From the NCBI GenBank assembly GCA_947172415.1, contig OX359189.1, positions 1,076,501-1,140,500 of the forward strand: a stretch of 64,000 nucleotides of DNA, given 5' to 3'. Both the position numbers and the translations under genes were made by a program. The notes beneath the pieces are model-generated. The model saw only the letters and a list, made by a program, of their open reading frames with translations. It searched no databases and was not told the origin of the DNA. This DNA comes from Chondrosia reniformis (taxonomy: Eukaryota; Porifera; Demospongiae; Chondrillida; Chondrillidae). Positions 49,501 through 61,340 of the stretch are shown here, one piece after another; the first letter of the stretch is position 1, and each line of letters opens with the position of its first letter.

Positions 49501-51073
49501 TGATATAGATATTCTATCCATAAAAGATTGCTTCGTAAAGATTTTTACATCATTAGAGGATTGAATGTGTACTCCTCTGTTAGCTTTCAAATTTATCTCA
49601 GTGTTGGAGTAATTCAAAATGGTGGCTCTTATCCCAGCTAGTGTAACTGAATGAAGAGTAAAGGTTACACCATTCTCAACTGCATATTGTCCCAAGAGAT
49701 TGCTTCCCTTGATAAGAACATTAGTTCCTTTTTGGCCACGGGATGGGTTTATGGTATCAATCCTTCCCTGTGGAAGATATTGCCAACTGCCTATATTGAA
49801 TCTTGTACCATATGATGTAACAATTTCTACTGGGGCAGTGGTATTTGTAACATCACTGGTCATATTATTACCTCGGATCTGAACTATGAGCAATCTTGCT
49901 GTTTTTAATATGAATGGAGCTACCATTCCACCAATTTCAACCATAAAGGTAGTACTATTATCACCATCTGTTGGAGGGAAGGAACCTGTACCAATTCTGA
50001 CAACAGTTCCCACAGAGCCCCTCCCAGGCAAGATGAGTGAAGTATAAGGATCTAAATATATAAAGGATTGATATTATAATTTCTTCTTTCAAAACAGTGA
50101 AAACAAGAGATTAAGCAGTGCATGCAGAAATAATTCTAACCATAAGGTCTGAATTCCAAAGGTGCTGTCTGGATTGTACAATTTTGGAGATTTTTTGGAA
50201 AAAAGAGAATCTGGACAATGCCTGAAACTGGTCTGGGTGTGACCTACATAAAGAATGCAATCTTTGAGCACATTCTTTTGTCCTAGGGAATTTTGAAAGT
50301 AATCTAGCAAGTCTTGACCTTAAAATCAATAGAACAAGTGTTCCATTTTATTATGTACTAAGTGATAGTATAATACCAATTGGAGGGCAATATATAACTT
50401 AATTTTGCTTAATATGCTATCTATAGGTAGGTATGTATAGGGGTAATGGCAGCTCCAAATAATGGGAAAGGTTCCATTTGCTGCAAGTGTGACAGCATTC
50501 ACAGACACATTTAGTTAGTCTTAGATCAAGGTAAGAAATTTAAAAATTAATAGGTATTGCTTCAATTGAAGAAAATGTCGAAATTACAGATTACTTCTTC
50601 AATCACTAACTTTTTTAAAAGTGGTAGATCAAGTTAACTCCAGGAATAAGAAAGATAAGAGTTTTAGGAAACATGTAAATTTCTGAGGGCTTTCCAGAAA
50701 CATCAAAAAGCAAACCAGCTGTTATGTTATAACGCATAATTATACTTGTAGAAGACTAAACATATTCATAATATAATAATGTAAACAGTCACCGCACAAA
50801 GCGATCTGCACTGTGCACACTAACTTGAAGAAGAAACCGTAAAGTAATGATGCTTCCAATGCTTGGGTAGCCTTGGATGGGCCCGTAGGATATCTGGTTC
50901 TGTGTTACCTGATATGACTCAATATCTCCTATATCGTAACCTCTTACGACAAATGGTACATTTGCACTGCCGGAAGGTGGAAATAGATCCACGACATGCG
51001 GACAGGAGCTCGCAGTTTGTAGCAAAGCAGAGTAAATAAGCAAGAGACAGCATAAAGCGGACATCGAAATCAT
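43564..51073 (-). CDS. Giant IPT/TIG-repeat receptor with furin-like repeats and YxxP tail (about 2134 aa)
   Basis: Exons about 50812-51073, 48549-50051 and 43564-48203. The last two join cleanly (donor GTCAGT, phase 1). The first donor is uncertain: GTGCAG at 50812 keeps phase but is weak; GTGACT at 50793 does not. Exon 1 encodes a signal peptide (ALCCLLLIYSALLQTASS). About 13 IPT/TIG domains follow, each opening with PxxGxxGTxVxIxGxxL variants (PSRGQKGTNVLIKGSNL, SPNYGQKGTLVIIYGRGL, TPTNGTGGTIVTIYGSML). Next is a cysteine-rich block with six or more furin-like repeats (about 45170-46110), then one membrane helix (about residues 1605-1640, IALVVIIIVALASLLLVSCIIL) and a roughly 490-residue tail. 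The tail has YDSP, two YDTP and YEIP motifs, IYATV and proline-rich stretches. IPT domains occur in plexins and MET, but no Sema, PSI, kinase or GAP domain is seen. Inferred adhesion or guidance receptor using adaptor docking. Confidence 0.88.
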
Positions 51074-51848
51074 CCTCCTCCCCACTTTTCTTAAAACTAA
51101 AATATGTCAACAGGAGTCTTGCGGCCAATGCTTGCATTCTACTGGACTGCGTTATCACATTCTTTGGGCCTTGTTTAGCAAGTTTACCCATGAATACAAT
51201 TATTGTGGTCGTAAACAAATATCCAACCTCCGTAAAAATTTAGATTGTGGCGAATATAATTAAAGGCCTTAATAATGTACACGTTACAAAAGGGTTTATA
51301 TTTAACATATACGTTGTAACATTGAATTATACATTACATTAAGCTTTACATGCATATTATACGCGTTATTTAGATGCGAGTCTAAGGGATTAAATGTCTG
51401 AAACCTTTTACATCATTTTTATAAGCATATGGAAAACCTGTTTATCTGACTAGTGAAACAGACAGTGTCAATAGTTCCAATATTCAGAATATATTTCTAC
51501 CAAAGACTGTAAACAACACAGGAAATACAAATTATTCTATTTTTAGAAGTAGGGGACAACTCAAAATTTTCAAAAAATTCCCCATTTCTTTAGGGCAAGA
51601 GTCTCGCATTGCACGTTGCAGATCCTTATAGCCTGCAATGCTTATTGCATATAACTATACAACATTCCCACTTCAAAGAGGGAAAGATTCTAAGTAAACA
51701 TCAGTTCTAAGTATTCTTTCCAAAATCTTCTGAAGGATATAAAAGAGGAATCTGACCTGTATAGAATCAGTTTAAGCTAGTAGTGAGCTTTAAAGAAATA
51801 AAGAAATTTTCAAGAGCAATTTTCTAATTTGATCAGTTTCAAGTGAAA
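51074..51848. other. Divergent intergenic region, IPT receptor / secreted protein
   Basis: 775 bp between divergent start codons. Besides the TATA box at 51738 and the 5' UTR of the secreted protein, I see no gene. Sequence is AT-rich. Confidence 0.6.
51738..51745 (+). promoter_or_regulatory. TATA box of the secreted 233-aa protein gene
   Basis: TATAAAAG in a GA-rich context, 111 bp before the ATG. Transcription would start around 51765-51775. It is the clearest TATA box in the window and suggests strong regulated expression. Confidence 0.7.
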
Positions 51849-52550
51849 ATGTTTCAAAAGATTCTAAGTTTAGTACTTGTAGTAGGACTTGCAGTAACTG
51901 CCCTGCCTACAACCACTCCCAGCTCATCAGGACCCACTACAGGGGAAGCAACTGATGCCCCTCCTGCTGCCATTGGTCCGTGTCCTGTAGACAGCAAGGC
52001 AGTACCACTGACTTCTTCGGAATATCAACTGATGATTGACTCTTTTAATAATATCACAACTGGTCTTCGTAACCTAACTGTAGCTGTTGAACCACTCAGA
52101 ACACAGCTGGAATATCCGAATGAGTGTGAATTTGTCTATGATGGGCTTACTCCACCTCAACCAACCTACAACACTGGAAATGCAGAGGACTTACTAACAG
52201 CAATGGTGCCATACTTCTACAATCTGACCAGATTTGCTCTTAGAACAGGCCATGCTTTCATAACAGAGGAACAGCAGGCTCTTAGATTGGAGGAGAACTT
52301 CTACAGTGAAATGAAGTACATCAGACAGCATCAGTACCAAGGTGCTCTCCTAATGAAGAGATTAATCAACAGTCAGGGAGCCGAGTGCATCAAGGATGAA
52401 CATGAGAATGTAAATGTACTTGCCACACAGATACCTCCAGAGTGTAATCCAAGACTGTTTGATTTGGTGACCGTCACAGGATCCCTTAAGCAGATCTCTA
52501 CTGACATTGGAAATCTTTTGACCGTGTACAGGCAAATTGTGAACAACTAG
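51849..52550 (+). CDS. Intronless secreted, predicted helical protein (233 aa)
   Basis: One exon from ATG 51849 to TAG 52550. Residues 1-19 are a clear signal peptide (FQKILSLVLVVGLAVTA). A Thr/Ser/Pro-rich stretch (20-42) is a likely O-glycosylated spacer. Residues 45-233 alternate amphipathic helices (SEYQLMIDSFNNITTGLRNL, DLLTAMVPYFYNLTRFALRT, ALRLEENFYSEMKYIRQHQY, FDLVTVTGSLKQISTDIGNL) with four cysteines (45, 93, 180, 199), enough for two disulfides. N-glycosylation sequons lie at 68, 75 and 125. The pattern of four helices with two disulfides recalls helical-bundle cytokines, but this is topology only; I recognise no family. A TATA box at 51738 and a poly(A) signal at 52624 bracket it. 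Its neighbours are unrelated. Confidence 0.85.
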   Translation: MFQKILSLVLVVGLAVTALPTTTPSSSGPTTGEATDAPPAAIGPCPVDSKAVPLTSSEYQLMIDSFNNITTGLRNLTVAVEPLRTQLEYPNECEFVYDGLTPPQPTYNTGNAEDLLTAMVPYFYNLTRFALRTGHAFITEEQQALRLEENFYSEMKYIRQHQYQGALLMKRLINSQGAECIKDEHENVNVLATQIPPECNPRLFDLVTVTGSLKQISTDIGNLLTVYRQIVNN

Positions 52551-52623
52551 ACAACTGCAATCTGTTCTTAGTCAAAGTGAATCTGACAGGACTTAATGTA
52601 TATAAGACATTGTGTATTAAAAA

Positions 52624-52629
52624 AATAAA
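52624..52629 (+). terminator. Polyadenylation signal of the secreted protein gene
   Basis: AATAAA lies 74 nt after the stop codon, within an A-rich tract; a second AATAAA-like run follows near 52643. Confidence 0.65.
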
Positions 52630-52818
52630 TTTTAAATTGTAAATAAAATATAATTTATTTTTGAACCTATATTCACCGATCACTTATATTGTAGTCTATT
52701 TTGAATTTCACATAAAAACCAAATGAAACATTCAAAAAGTAGTATACTATAAGGGATGTATAGAAATAAATGCATACTGTATATACTTTCATAATGATAA
52801 ATCTATATGAATAACAAT

Positions 52819-54987
52819 TCAGTTGTCATCAGTGTCACATGAAATGATGACTTTAATAACTCCATCGGCCTGGGTTTTTGCTCTGTCGTAAGCCAAAAGG
52901 GTCTCTTGCAATGTGTATCGATGGGTCACCAGTGGCTTCACATTCACCTTTCCAGAGGCAACCAGTTCAAGAGCAGTTGGGTAACTAAATGGATTAAAGA
53001 GTCAGAAATGGCATGAGAAGTCAATGCTACATTCATATACTCTCTCTGTAATTGCACTTTGCAAGTTGGTCAACTGTGACTTCCAGATTACAAACTTCCA
53101 CAGAATTACATACATCTAGTACAGACACAAACAGTACATTACACTTTACAAAACGCAATATTGAGTTTGAAAATACCATAACTCTACCCAAATTGTTCCC
53201 CGTTGTGCAAGAATTGGCAATAGACGGGCAAGATGCAGGTTAAACCTGAAGTACACTTGTAACTCAAATGTGATAGTGATGGTGAGAGGTGGAAATGTGC
53301 AAGCTGTTAATATTGGCCACCTCAGCTGTTATAACACTATTGCACAATCCTATCAACAGGGTAAGACACTCCCAATGACTTTACTAAGGAGATGCCCTAA
53401 TATTACACAATCACTTACCAATTGGCATAGCGGAATACACCTCTAATGTCCACCTCACGGATAGCAGCATTGGTTATGGGTACTTCAGTGGTTGGTTTAC
53501 CTAATCCTACCAGCAGTGCAGTGCCACCAGACTTTGTAGCCTGCAATGTAAACATATTTGTACAACAAAATTGCGCAATATTACAACAAGATTGAGCAAT
53601 ATTACACAACATATGGAAGCAGTTGGTATGCTGTATGTAAAATGAAGGAACTTTACTGACATAAATGGAAGTGCAAATTGAAGATCCTACTCCTGAGCAC
53701 TCCAGAGTTATATCAGCTGGACAACCAAGAATTTCTTTTATTTTCTGTGCAAACTGTTCTGGAGGTTCACCATTGTAATGAACAGTATAGTTGGCACCCA
53801 TCTTAGAAGCAAAACTCAAGCGATCCTTGGAAATATCTACAGCAGGTAAGTTGTTAAAGTTTAATATCCATGAGAATTTCTTGAAGGACAGCAATTAGCT
53901 ATGACTGCCGGGCCCATTCCATCACACATCACCCAAGCCCTAGCTCCCTCCATCTGACACTCACCCACAATGACCACAGTAGAAGCTCCCGCCGCCTTGG
54001 CACACAGCATGCAAACCAACCCGATTGGACCTGTAGGACGACAACATCACAAGTGCCACAGGCTGTGACAAAGGACAACAAAATGGCTGTCACACCTGCT
54101 CCACAGATTAGCATCTTTGACCCCATCCTCACGTTGGCCCTCTGACAAGCATGCACTCCGACACTCAGCGGTTCCAGCAGAGCACCTTCATCATAACTAA
54201 CGTTGTCTGGCAACCTATATGACAATACTTAAAGGTCAAAGTTCATAAGTCAAACGTGAGAACATACTTGTAACAAAAGTCTGCAGCATGGATGTAGTAT
54301 CTTGCAAGGTTGCCATCAACTGGAGGTGTGGCACAGAATTTGACATCTAGACAGAGATTGTATCGTCCAGTTTTACAGTAGTCACATGTGCGACATGGCA
54401 CTCCTGGCTCTATGGCAACACGATCACCTAGGTGATGAAAAAAGTAGAAAGTTTACACTTCAAAATTATTTATCTAAAATAGTTCAAATCATAAATACAA
54501 ATTTAACTTTAGACAATAAATTAGGTCAAAGGTCAAAGCTAGGTTGATTAGGACTTCCTTATTTGGACTAACCCACAGCCAAGTTTGCCACTCCCTCCCC
54601 GAGGGCCACCACCTGACCACTTGCCTCGTGGCCCATTGCCATAGGAGCCTTCACCACAAAGTCCCCGCACTGGCCACTCACAAAGTAGTGAACGTCAGAT
54701 CCACATATACCCACAGACTTCATTGCAAGGAGCACCTCTACAGAACAAATGATAGACGTGCATGACATTTGGTGCTCAGACAAGGCTTGGTACCAACCCT
54801 ACCCCCCCTCCCTGGTGTTGGAATAGGCCTGTCTTCCTGCAGTTACAGAAAATATTAAAAGTTACCGTATTAAAGCTGTTGAAATGATTACATTAACTAC
54901 CAGTCTTAAATCTCCAGCTGTATACAAAACCGCGGTCGTGTTGGGCCCGTGAAGACGGGGTTTCTTGGAGTTCTTCTCTTCGGCCAT
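52819..54987 (-). CDS. SORD: Sorbitol dehydrogenase (364 aa)
   Basis: Nine exons join in phase: 54901-54987, 54803-54836, 54573-54737, 54268-54427, 54096-54214, 53965-54030, 53661-53836, 53419-53540 and 52819-52984 (1095 nt). Medium-chain dehydrogenase/reductase of the polyol type. Catalytic-zinc region [11 protein letters not shown] and [20 protein letters not shown]; the coenzyme fold ([21 protein letters not shown]) ends with [11 protein letters not shown], where the Asp selects NAD+. Reaction: sorbitol + NAD+ to fructose + NADH, in the cytosol. The lobe [20 protein letters not shown] keeps four cysteines for a structural zinc, which vertebrate SORD lacks. Human length is 357. The exon at 54803-54836 has a G-rich donor that can slip by a base; phase fixes it. 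Head to head with the AFG1L gene. Confidence 0.94.
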
Positions 54988-55029
54988 TTTAGAGGGCGTG
55001 GTGAAGGGGATTCCCCAAATTATTTAAAA
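54988..55029. promoter_or_regulatory. Bidirectional promoter, SORD / AFG1L
   Basis: Only 42 bp separate the divergent ATGs. Both exon 1 frames end in good donors. Shared or overlapping core promoters are required. Confidence 0.5.
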
Positions 55030-58000
55030 ATGGCCGTGTTGCTAAGAAGACTGGGACTCTTTCAACCAAGTTCAGGTAGGACAGGGAGGTAAACGCAAAT
55101 ATTTTATTTTTACATGTAATTGTGAAATGAAACCGCAGATTTTGTAGGCGTAGCATCGTTAATCATTGAATATTGACATGTCCCTGAGTAGTTATTTGTG
55201 ATTCCACTTTAGATAATACTAGACCAAGATAGTACCTTGACCAAGGGTAGGGGTACGGAGTAGACATTATGTAGTATACATGAAAACGAATAATATCAGT
55301 AAATCAATAAATGGTTAACTGAATGGTGTTCTTAAATAAGTATGTATTGTATTAATATATTGCTCATTTGTTGTGGCTGCATTCTGACCTGAAAGAGGGT
55401 ATTTATCACACTAAAGGTTATTGCCCTCTATGCTTGTTGCCATGGAGATCATACTCTGGTGATGCTGCACTGGGTCCAGTCCTGTCTGGGGACTTAGTGG
55501 TGTGGTACGACCAGATGGTAGAGGCAGGTACCATACAGGAGGACAAGCATCAGAGGAGGGTCGTCTGGAGCCTTCAAAAGCTGCAAAGGAAACTTAAGGG
55601 ATACAAACACAGGGAACCATCCTTGCTGCAAAAAGTTAATCTTGTTACAGTTTGTGCAATTTTTAAGAATTTTTCTAAACTATTAGAACTTCCATTGGAT
55701 ATGTATGTATGCCAGTTATTAATGTAGTTTTTATCATTGAACTATTCTACTTACGTAGTTCAGGTTGACACTAATCTTCTTAATGCAGTTTTTGTCAAGA
55801 GGGAGAGGGAGTGGAAGCAGAGTGAAGGGTCTATACATGTGGGGATCTGTCGGGTCTGGTAAGACCATGCTGATGGATAGATTTTATGAATTGGTTGAAG
55901 TTGAGAAGAAGCGAAGAATGCACTTTAATGAATTTATGCAGCAAGTTCATACTCGTGAGTTATTACTATCTTCATCAATCCATCCACCCACCCACCCATC
56001 CATCCATCCATCCATCCATCCATCCATCCATCCATCCACCCACCCACCCATCCATCCATCCATCCATCCATCCTCCCACCCACCTGTCCATCTACAGGTG
56101 TCCATGAGTTCAAGTTGAGCCTGCCCAGGGTGAAAGCATCTGAAAGGTCTTCTGTTCACGATCCAATTCCTCCCGTAGCCAAGTCCATCACAGATGAAAC
56201 ACATCTTCTTTGTTTTGATGAATTTCAAGTATGTTATTATCATCATACCTTTATGTTATACCCAACAGTTCATCCTCCCTGTGCTAGCCCCATCACAAAA
56301 AGATGGCCGCCCTACTAATAACATGTATGTAGGTAACAGATATTGCTGATGCCATGATTTTGAGAAGACTCTTCACTCATCTCTTTGAGAAAGGCTTAGT
56401 AGTTGTAGCAACCTCAAACCGACCTCCTGAAGGTATAGCTAGCTACGTACTTCACACAGCATGGTACTCTCTGTGTATGTAGGCGTGTGTATGTAGGTGT
56501 GTGTATGTAGGTGTGTGTGTGTGTGTGTATGTAGGTGTGTGTATGTAGGTGTGTGTACGTAGGTGTGTGTATATATGTGGATGTATGTGTGTGTATGTAG
56601 GTGTATGTAGGTGTGTGTGTGTAGGTGTGTGTATATATGTGTATGTATGTAGGTGTGTGTACGTAGGTGTGTGTATATATGTGTATGTATGTAGGTGTGT
56701 GTATGTAGGTGTGTGTATGTAGGTGTGTGTGTGTGTGTGTATGTAGGTGTGTGTATGTAGGTGTGTGTGTGGATGTATGTGTGTGTATGTAGGTGTATGT
56801 ACGTAGGTGTGTGTATATATGTGGATGTATGTGTGTGTATGTAGGTGTATGTAGGTGTGTGTGTGTAGGTGTGTGTATATATGTGTATGTATGTAGGTGT
56901 GTGTATGTAGGTGTGTGTATGTAGGTGTGTGTGTGTGTGTGTATGTAGGTGTGTGTATGTAGGTGTGTGTGTGGATGTATGTGTGTGTATGTAGGTGTAT
57001 GTACGTAGGTGTGTGTATATATGTGGATGTATGTGTGTGTATGTAGGTGTATGTAGGTGTGTGTGTGTAGGTGTGTGTATATATGTGTATGTATGTAGGT
57101 GTATGTAGGTGTGTGTATGTAGGTGTGTGTATATATGTGTATGTATGTAGGTGTATGTATGTAGGTGTGTGTATGTAGGTGTGTGTATATATGTGTATGT
57201 AGGTGTGTGTATGTAGGTGTATGTATGTAGGTGTGTGTGTGTAGGTGTGTGTATGTAGGTGTGTGTATGTAGGTGTGTGTATGTAGGTGTGTGTATGTAG
57301 GTGTGTGTATGTAGGTGTGTGTATGTAGGTGTGTGTATGTAGGTGTGTGTATGTAGGTGTGTGTATGTAGGTGTGTGTATGTAGGTGTGTGTATGTAGGT
57401 GTGTGTATGTAGGTGTGTGTATGTAGGTGTATGTATGTAGGTGTGTGTATGTAGGTGTGTGTATGTACTTGACTGTTTATTCTTTAATGTGTATCTATTC
57501 AGAGTTGTACAAGAACGGCTTGCAGAGAAGCAACTTTATTCCTTTCATTCCAATTTTAAAGGTTTGTATATACTCTTCATATTCATCCAGAGTGTCCAGC
57601 ACTTAATGTACTTTTTATCACATAGAATCACTGTCTAGTGCTCCCATTAGATTCTGGTATTGACTACAGAAAAATTGGTAGGTTGCATAATTATATATGC
57701 AAACCTATTATGAAGCTGTTGTCTAGCAAATGTAATCTGGACTATATAGCATCTGTCTTTTTGGCCACAGGGTTGCAACCAAGGGATGATCTATATCTTT
57801 GGTATGTACATACATACCTGAGTACATTCTAGTCGTACATATGCATTAACTTTTTGTCATTGTACTGTGTATATAATAGGCCAAACACAGTTGAGTCAAA
57901 CAGGCAACTAGACACTCTGTTCAGTACAATGGCATCAGAAAAAGGATTGAGTGAGTAATCATTAAATTTTATAACTTTTGAGAATTTCAGAGATTTAAGA

Positions 58001-59779
58001 CCTTGAAGTAGCTGTGTCCATATTTAGTAATTAGGTGTGACATATTCTCCTTACCTTTCTGATTGCAGAAGTCAAATCCAAAACACTAAATTTCCTTGGA
58101 CGTAAGCTAAGAGTGTCTAAGACTGCAGGTAGAATTGCAATGTTTTCATTCACAGAGTTGTGTGAAAAGGTAAATCCACATGCCTTAATTATCATGTTCT
58201 TGATGTATGGTTTTCATACAACACAAGCATTTAATGGCTAGACTGGTCTGTCCCAAACCACAGTACTGCTTCAAACAAAGAGCCAGAAGGGTGCATGGCC
58301 TGGGCTATGCCAGAATGGTGCATGGCCAGGATATACTGTAGCCTCTTAAGAATTTTATTTGAAAGCTCTCAGATTATTCTTTCTTTTCTGTACAGCCACT
58401 GAGTTCTGCAGATTATCTGCAAATAGCTGAGAATTTTGATGTGGTCTTTATTAAAGATATTTCCCAGCTATCCTTCAACCAAAGAGGAGCTGCCAGGAGG
58501 CTCATTTCTCTAATTGACACTCTCTACGACAATCAGGTATGGCCCAGTTCTATATACATGTAGCTTGCCTCTCTCACATTTAGCTGAGGGTATATAGTGG
58601 GTTTTGGGCAAGGGGCTAAGCCTAAGCCTTAGACTTAGCCCCTTAGTAAGGGGTAAGTGCCTAAGGGTAGTGGTGCCTAAGGGTAGTGGTGCCTAAGGGT
58701 AGTGGGGGCTTTTAAGTCAAGTATCTTTGTGGATATACCTTAAGTTTGAGAACAAAACCCACTCATATTGAATTTCTCTTGAATTGTTTTCAAAGCAATT
58801 TCAATAGCTTGCATAGCTATTCTTCTTATTCAAACTGTTGCCATATATGGCAATAAAATGGGACTGGTATTGCATGAGATGTTTTGAGCATGATGTACAT
58901 GACCCTGCTATACAACCCTACTTGTTATTGCCTCATCAACAACAATTAGAACATTCTAGCCAGGTTCTCTAATCACTATACACTGTTAGAGATATATTTT
59001 ACTAACCTCTGTATTAATCGTGCAGTATAGTTACATACATACAGATCTACTAACTGTAGTAATATTTAATCATTTTTGCCATAGAAAGTTATACCTTAGA
59101 TATGAATGTCTCACTTTAATTTTAACAGTGTAGGCAAGCACATGCAATAATACATATCATGAAAGTTTTAAACTAGTAGCAATTGGAATTTCTTGAAACA
59201 AGTATAATTAAAAAAACTGACATTAAACAATTGATGTACATAATACATTCAGAAACCATTTTATTTCATTATAGAGTTACAGAACTTTACCTATAGTAAC
59301 TATTATAAGTGAAATTTCACTTGTTTTACTATATAGTTAACCCAACATCACACATATATAAATAGAGTATAGACGTTGACAAGTCTCAAATATCTTGATG
59401 AATATACTGTAATACATCCAGACAGTACAAAACTTTGGCCTTAATGTGTGCAGGTGTGTTTAGTGTGCTCAGCTGAGGTGGATCAGGAAGACCTATTTCA
59501 AGGGATCCAATTGACAAGCAAAGATATTGAGGATAATCAAATTCTGATGGATGACTTGGGCATTGCAGAAGTAAGTTTAAGCCATTCACTGCAGATCCTC
59601 TGACAATGGTTAATTGTAATTGTATTTTATATACGTATCACTTCCTTATTAAGGGTTCTGATGAATCAGCTGCCAGTATCTTTACTGGAGAAGAAGAGAT
59701 CTTTGCTTCACAAAGAGCTGTCTCTCGACTTACTGAAATGCAGACTGAAGTATATTGGAACTCCTGTTACTCAACTTAG
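55030..59779 (+). CDS. AFG1L: AFG1-like mitochondrial AAA ATPase (452 aa)
   Basis: Thirteen exons join in phase: 55030-55075, 55417-55634, 55789-55954, 56098-56228, 56333-56432, 57503-57561, 57626-57677, 57771-57801, 57880-57950, 58069-58169, 58396-58536, 59454-59570 and 59654-59779 (1359 nt). The N-terminus ([11 protein letters not shown]...PWRSYS) is Arg-rich and amphipathic, fitting a mitochondrial presequence. Walker A GSVGSGKT, Walker [16 protein letters not shown], sensor [10 protein letters not shown], then [16 protein letters not shown] and the C-terminal [20 protein letters not shown], all as in AFG1/LACE1. Human AFG1L is 481 aa. Role: inner-membrane ATPase that helps degrade mitochondrially and nuclear-encoded complex IV subunits. 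Two introns are swollen by repeats: (CCAT)n after 55954 and about 1 kb of GTGTGTATGTAG-type repeat after 56432. The acceptor at 55416 (CTAAAG) is weak but keeps the frame. Confidence 0.93.
55976..56083. repeat. (CCAT)n/(CCAC)n microsatellite in AFG1L intron
   Basis: Tetranucleotide array between the donor at 55955 and the acceptor at 56097. It takes up most of that intron. Confidence 0.95.
56477..57470 (+). repeat. About 1-kb GTGTGTATGTAG-type minisatellite in AFG1L intron
   Basis: Purine/pyrimidine-alternating array of GTGTGT, ATGTAG and ATATATGTG words with higher-order blocks; the last 250 bp are nearly perfect 12-mers. It lies between the exons ending at 56432 and starting at 57503. Alternating TG can adopt Z-DNA. 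Confidence 0.97.
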
Positions 59780-60990
59780 AAGATATATTTAATTCTGTAT
59801 ATATGTATGCCTCTAAGCTAGTAGATTTTAAATATAGGTATATTCAATTCATTGTATTTACATGTAGATATATACTTATTTATTTCATTATATACACCTG
59901 TCATTCAATCATGAAAGTTCCACAACATTATTTTGTGCTTTTGCAGCTTAACTTCCTATTATTTATTTATGTAATTGTATTTATCTTTATCTTAAATGTT
60001 AAATAAACAGTAATTTATCTCAATTTGTACATTTACAGCTTTTTAAAATTCCTAATTCATAATAGATTTGATAGGGTATTATGTAATTAATCAAGTACTT
60101 CCACTATAGCTGTTCTGGACGACTTACACAGGCACCTGGATATTTATAGGACTTGAACTTTAGCTACAGATTACTAAGAACCGAATTGCCACTTCTACCT
60201 AGTCTATATATAGCGACTCCCATGGCCAACATGCATCTCGTCCTTGTATCCGCCAATTTTGTTAAACCTTTCAGCCGAATTTCTAAATGAGTGAGGGATT
60301 ATTACAATCAACGTTATAATGTCAACGTTTAGTCAACATATATAAGCTGGGATTGTGCATGGTACAATCTTCGAAAGTGCATTTTTAACATTATAAACAA
60401 CCTAAATTAATTTTAACAAATAACACATTATATCTATAGCTTCGCTTTTATAATACAACACTAAATAAAACCTATAACTCTACGGTTATACCACTTCAGC
60501 ATTCAATTTCCTGCTTATCCCACACCGATAATGTACGAAAGATATATGAAAAGTTAACTTTGAATTCACTCAACAAGCATTCGCGTGCATATAAGTGTGC
60601 AAGTTATTTAATCTGGTTAATCATTTGAGTTAGAGTATCTTGTATATAGCTTGCGCTGTGTAGTACATGATTGTAAATGTCATTACATTTGCAATAGTGT
60701 AATATATAGACTATATACATGAATTTCTTAGAGAATAATAATTGATTGCATCATATAATACAATAGCTGCATGTAGCGCCATGGAAGAATATGCATGAAT
60801 GAGTCTATAGAGAAGGTCGTGGCTGAGCTGTTGTGACTTTCGCCTGAATATGTTCTTTCAATTGAGGAAGGTTTTGCTGAGCTGTTTTGACTATTCTTTG
60901 CTGAATAGCTGAATGGATGTACTACACGTACTCATTGTTCTCGAACTTGCCACCTGAAAGTCGTTTGGAAAAGACGTTTATTATAAATAG
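59780..60990. other. Gene-free AT-rich region after AFG1L
   Basis: I find no coding exon, tRNA or clear mobile element. The first 250 bp include the AFG1L 3' UTR (AATAAA near 60002). Confidence 0.6.
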
Positions 60991-60994
60991 ACCG

Positions 60995-61340
60995 TAGCAA
61001 ATTTCATTCTTTGGCCTTCGGGCCCCACTCCGTTCCAGCGCCGGAGTATACGGTTCGCCAGCCTCCGGGAATTTGGTGCGACTACCATGGCTTGGAGTAC
61101 GGTCATGGGACCATGTGCTGCTGAAGGACCTGAGGTTTCTCTGAGGGGGGTGGTCTTCTCCAGTACGGCCTGGGATCCGGGGTTGTTCCTCCCCAACAAC
61201 TCGCCTTTGTGCGTTTGTTCTCCCGAAGATCGAGGCTGATGGTCTGGAAGCAGTGCGTGGGACCAATACCCACCGACTCGGCGAAGAGAAGCTCTGACCG
61301 GAGTCCCTGTTTTAGGCAGCCCGTTTTAAGGTAATTGCAT
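60995..61340. other. GC-rich block of unknown origin
   Basis: About 350 bp far richer in GC and CpG than anything around it, open in several minus-strand frames (for example 60922-61266) without family signatures. Edges are fairly sharp. Could be a retroelement fragment or a structured noncoding RNA. Not rRNA or tRNA by eye. Confidence 0.45.

Noticed and set aside
55947-56246. Frames over the (CCAT)n array encoding HPSIHPSI or WMDGWMDG
   Set aside because: Microsatellite translation inside an AFG1L intron.
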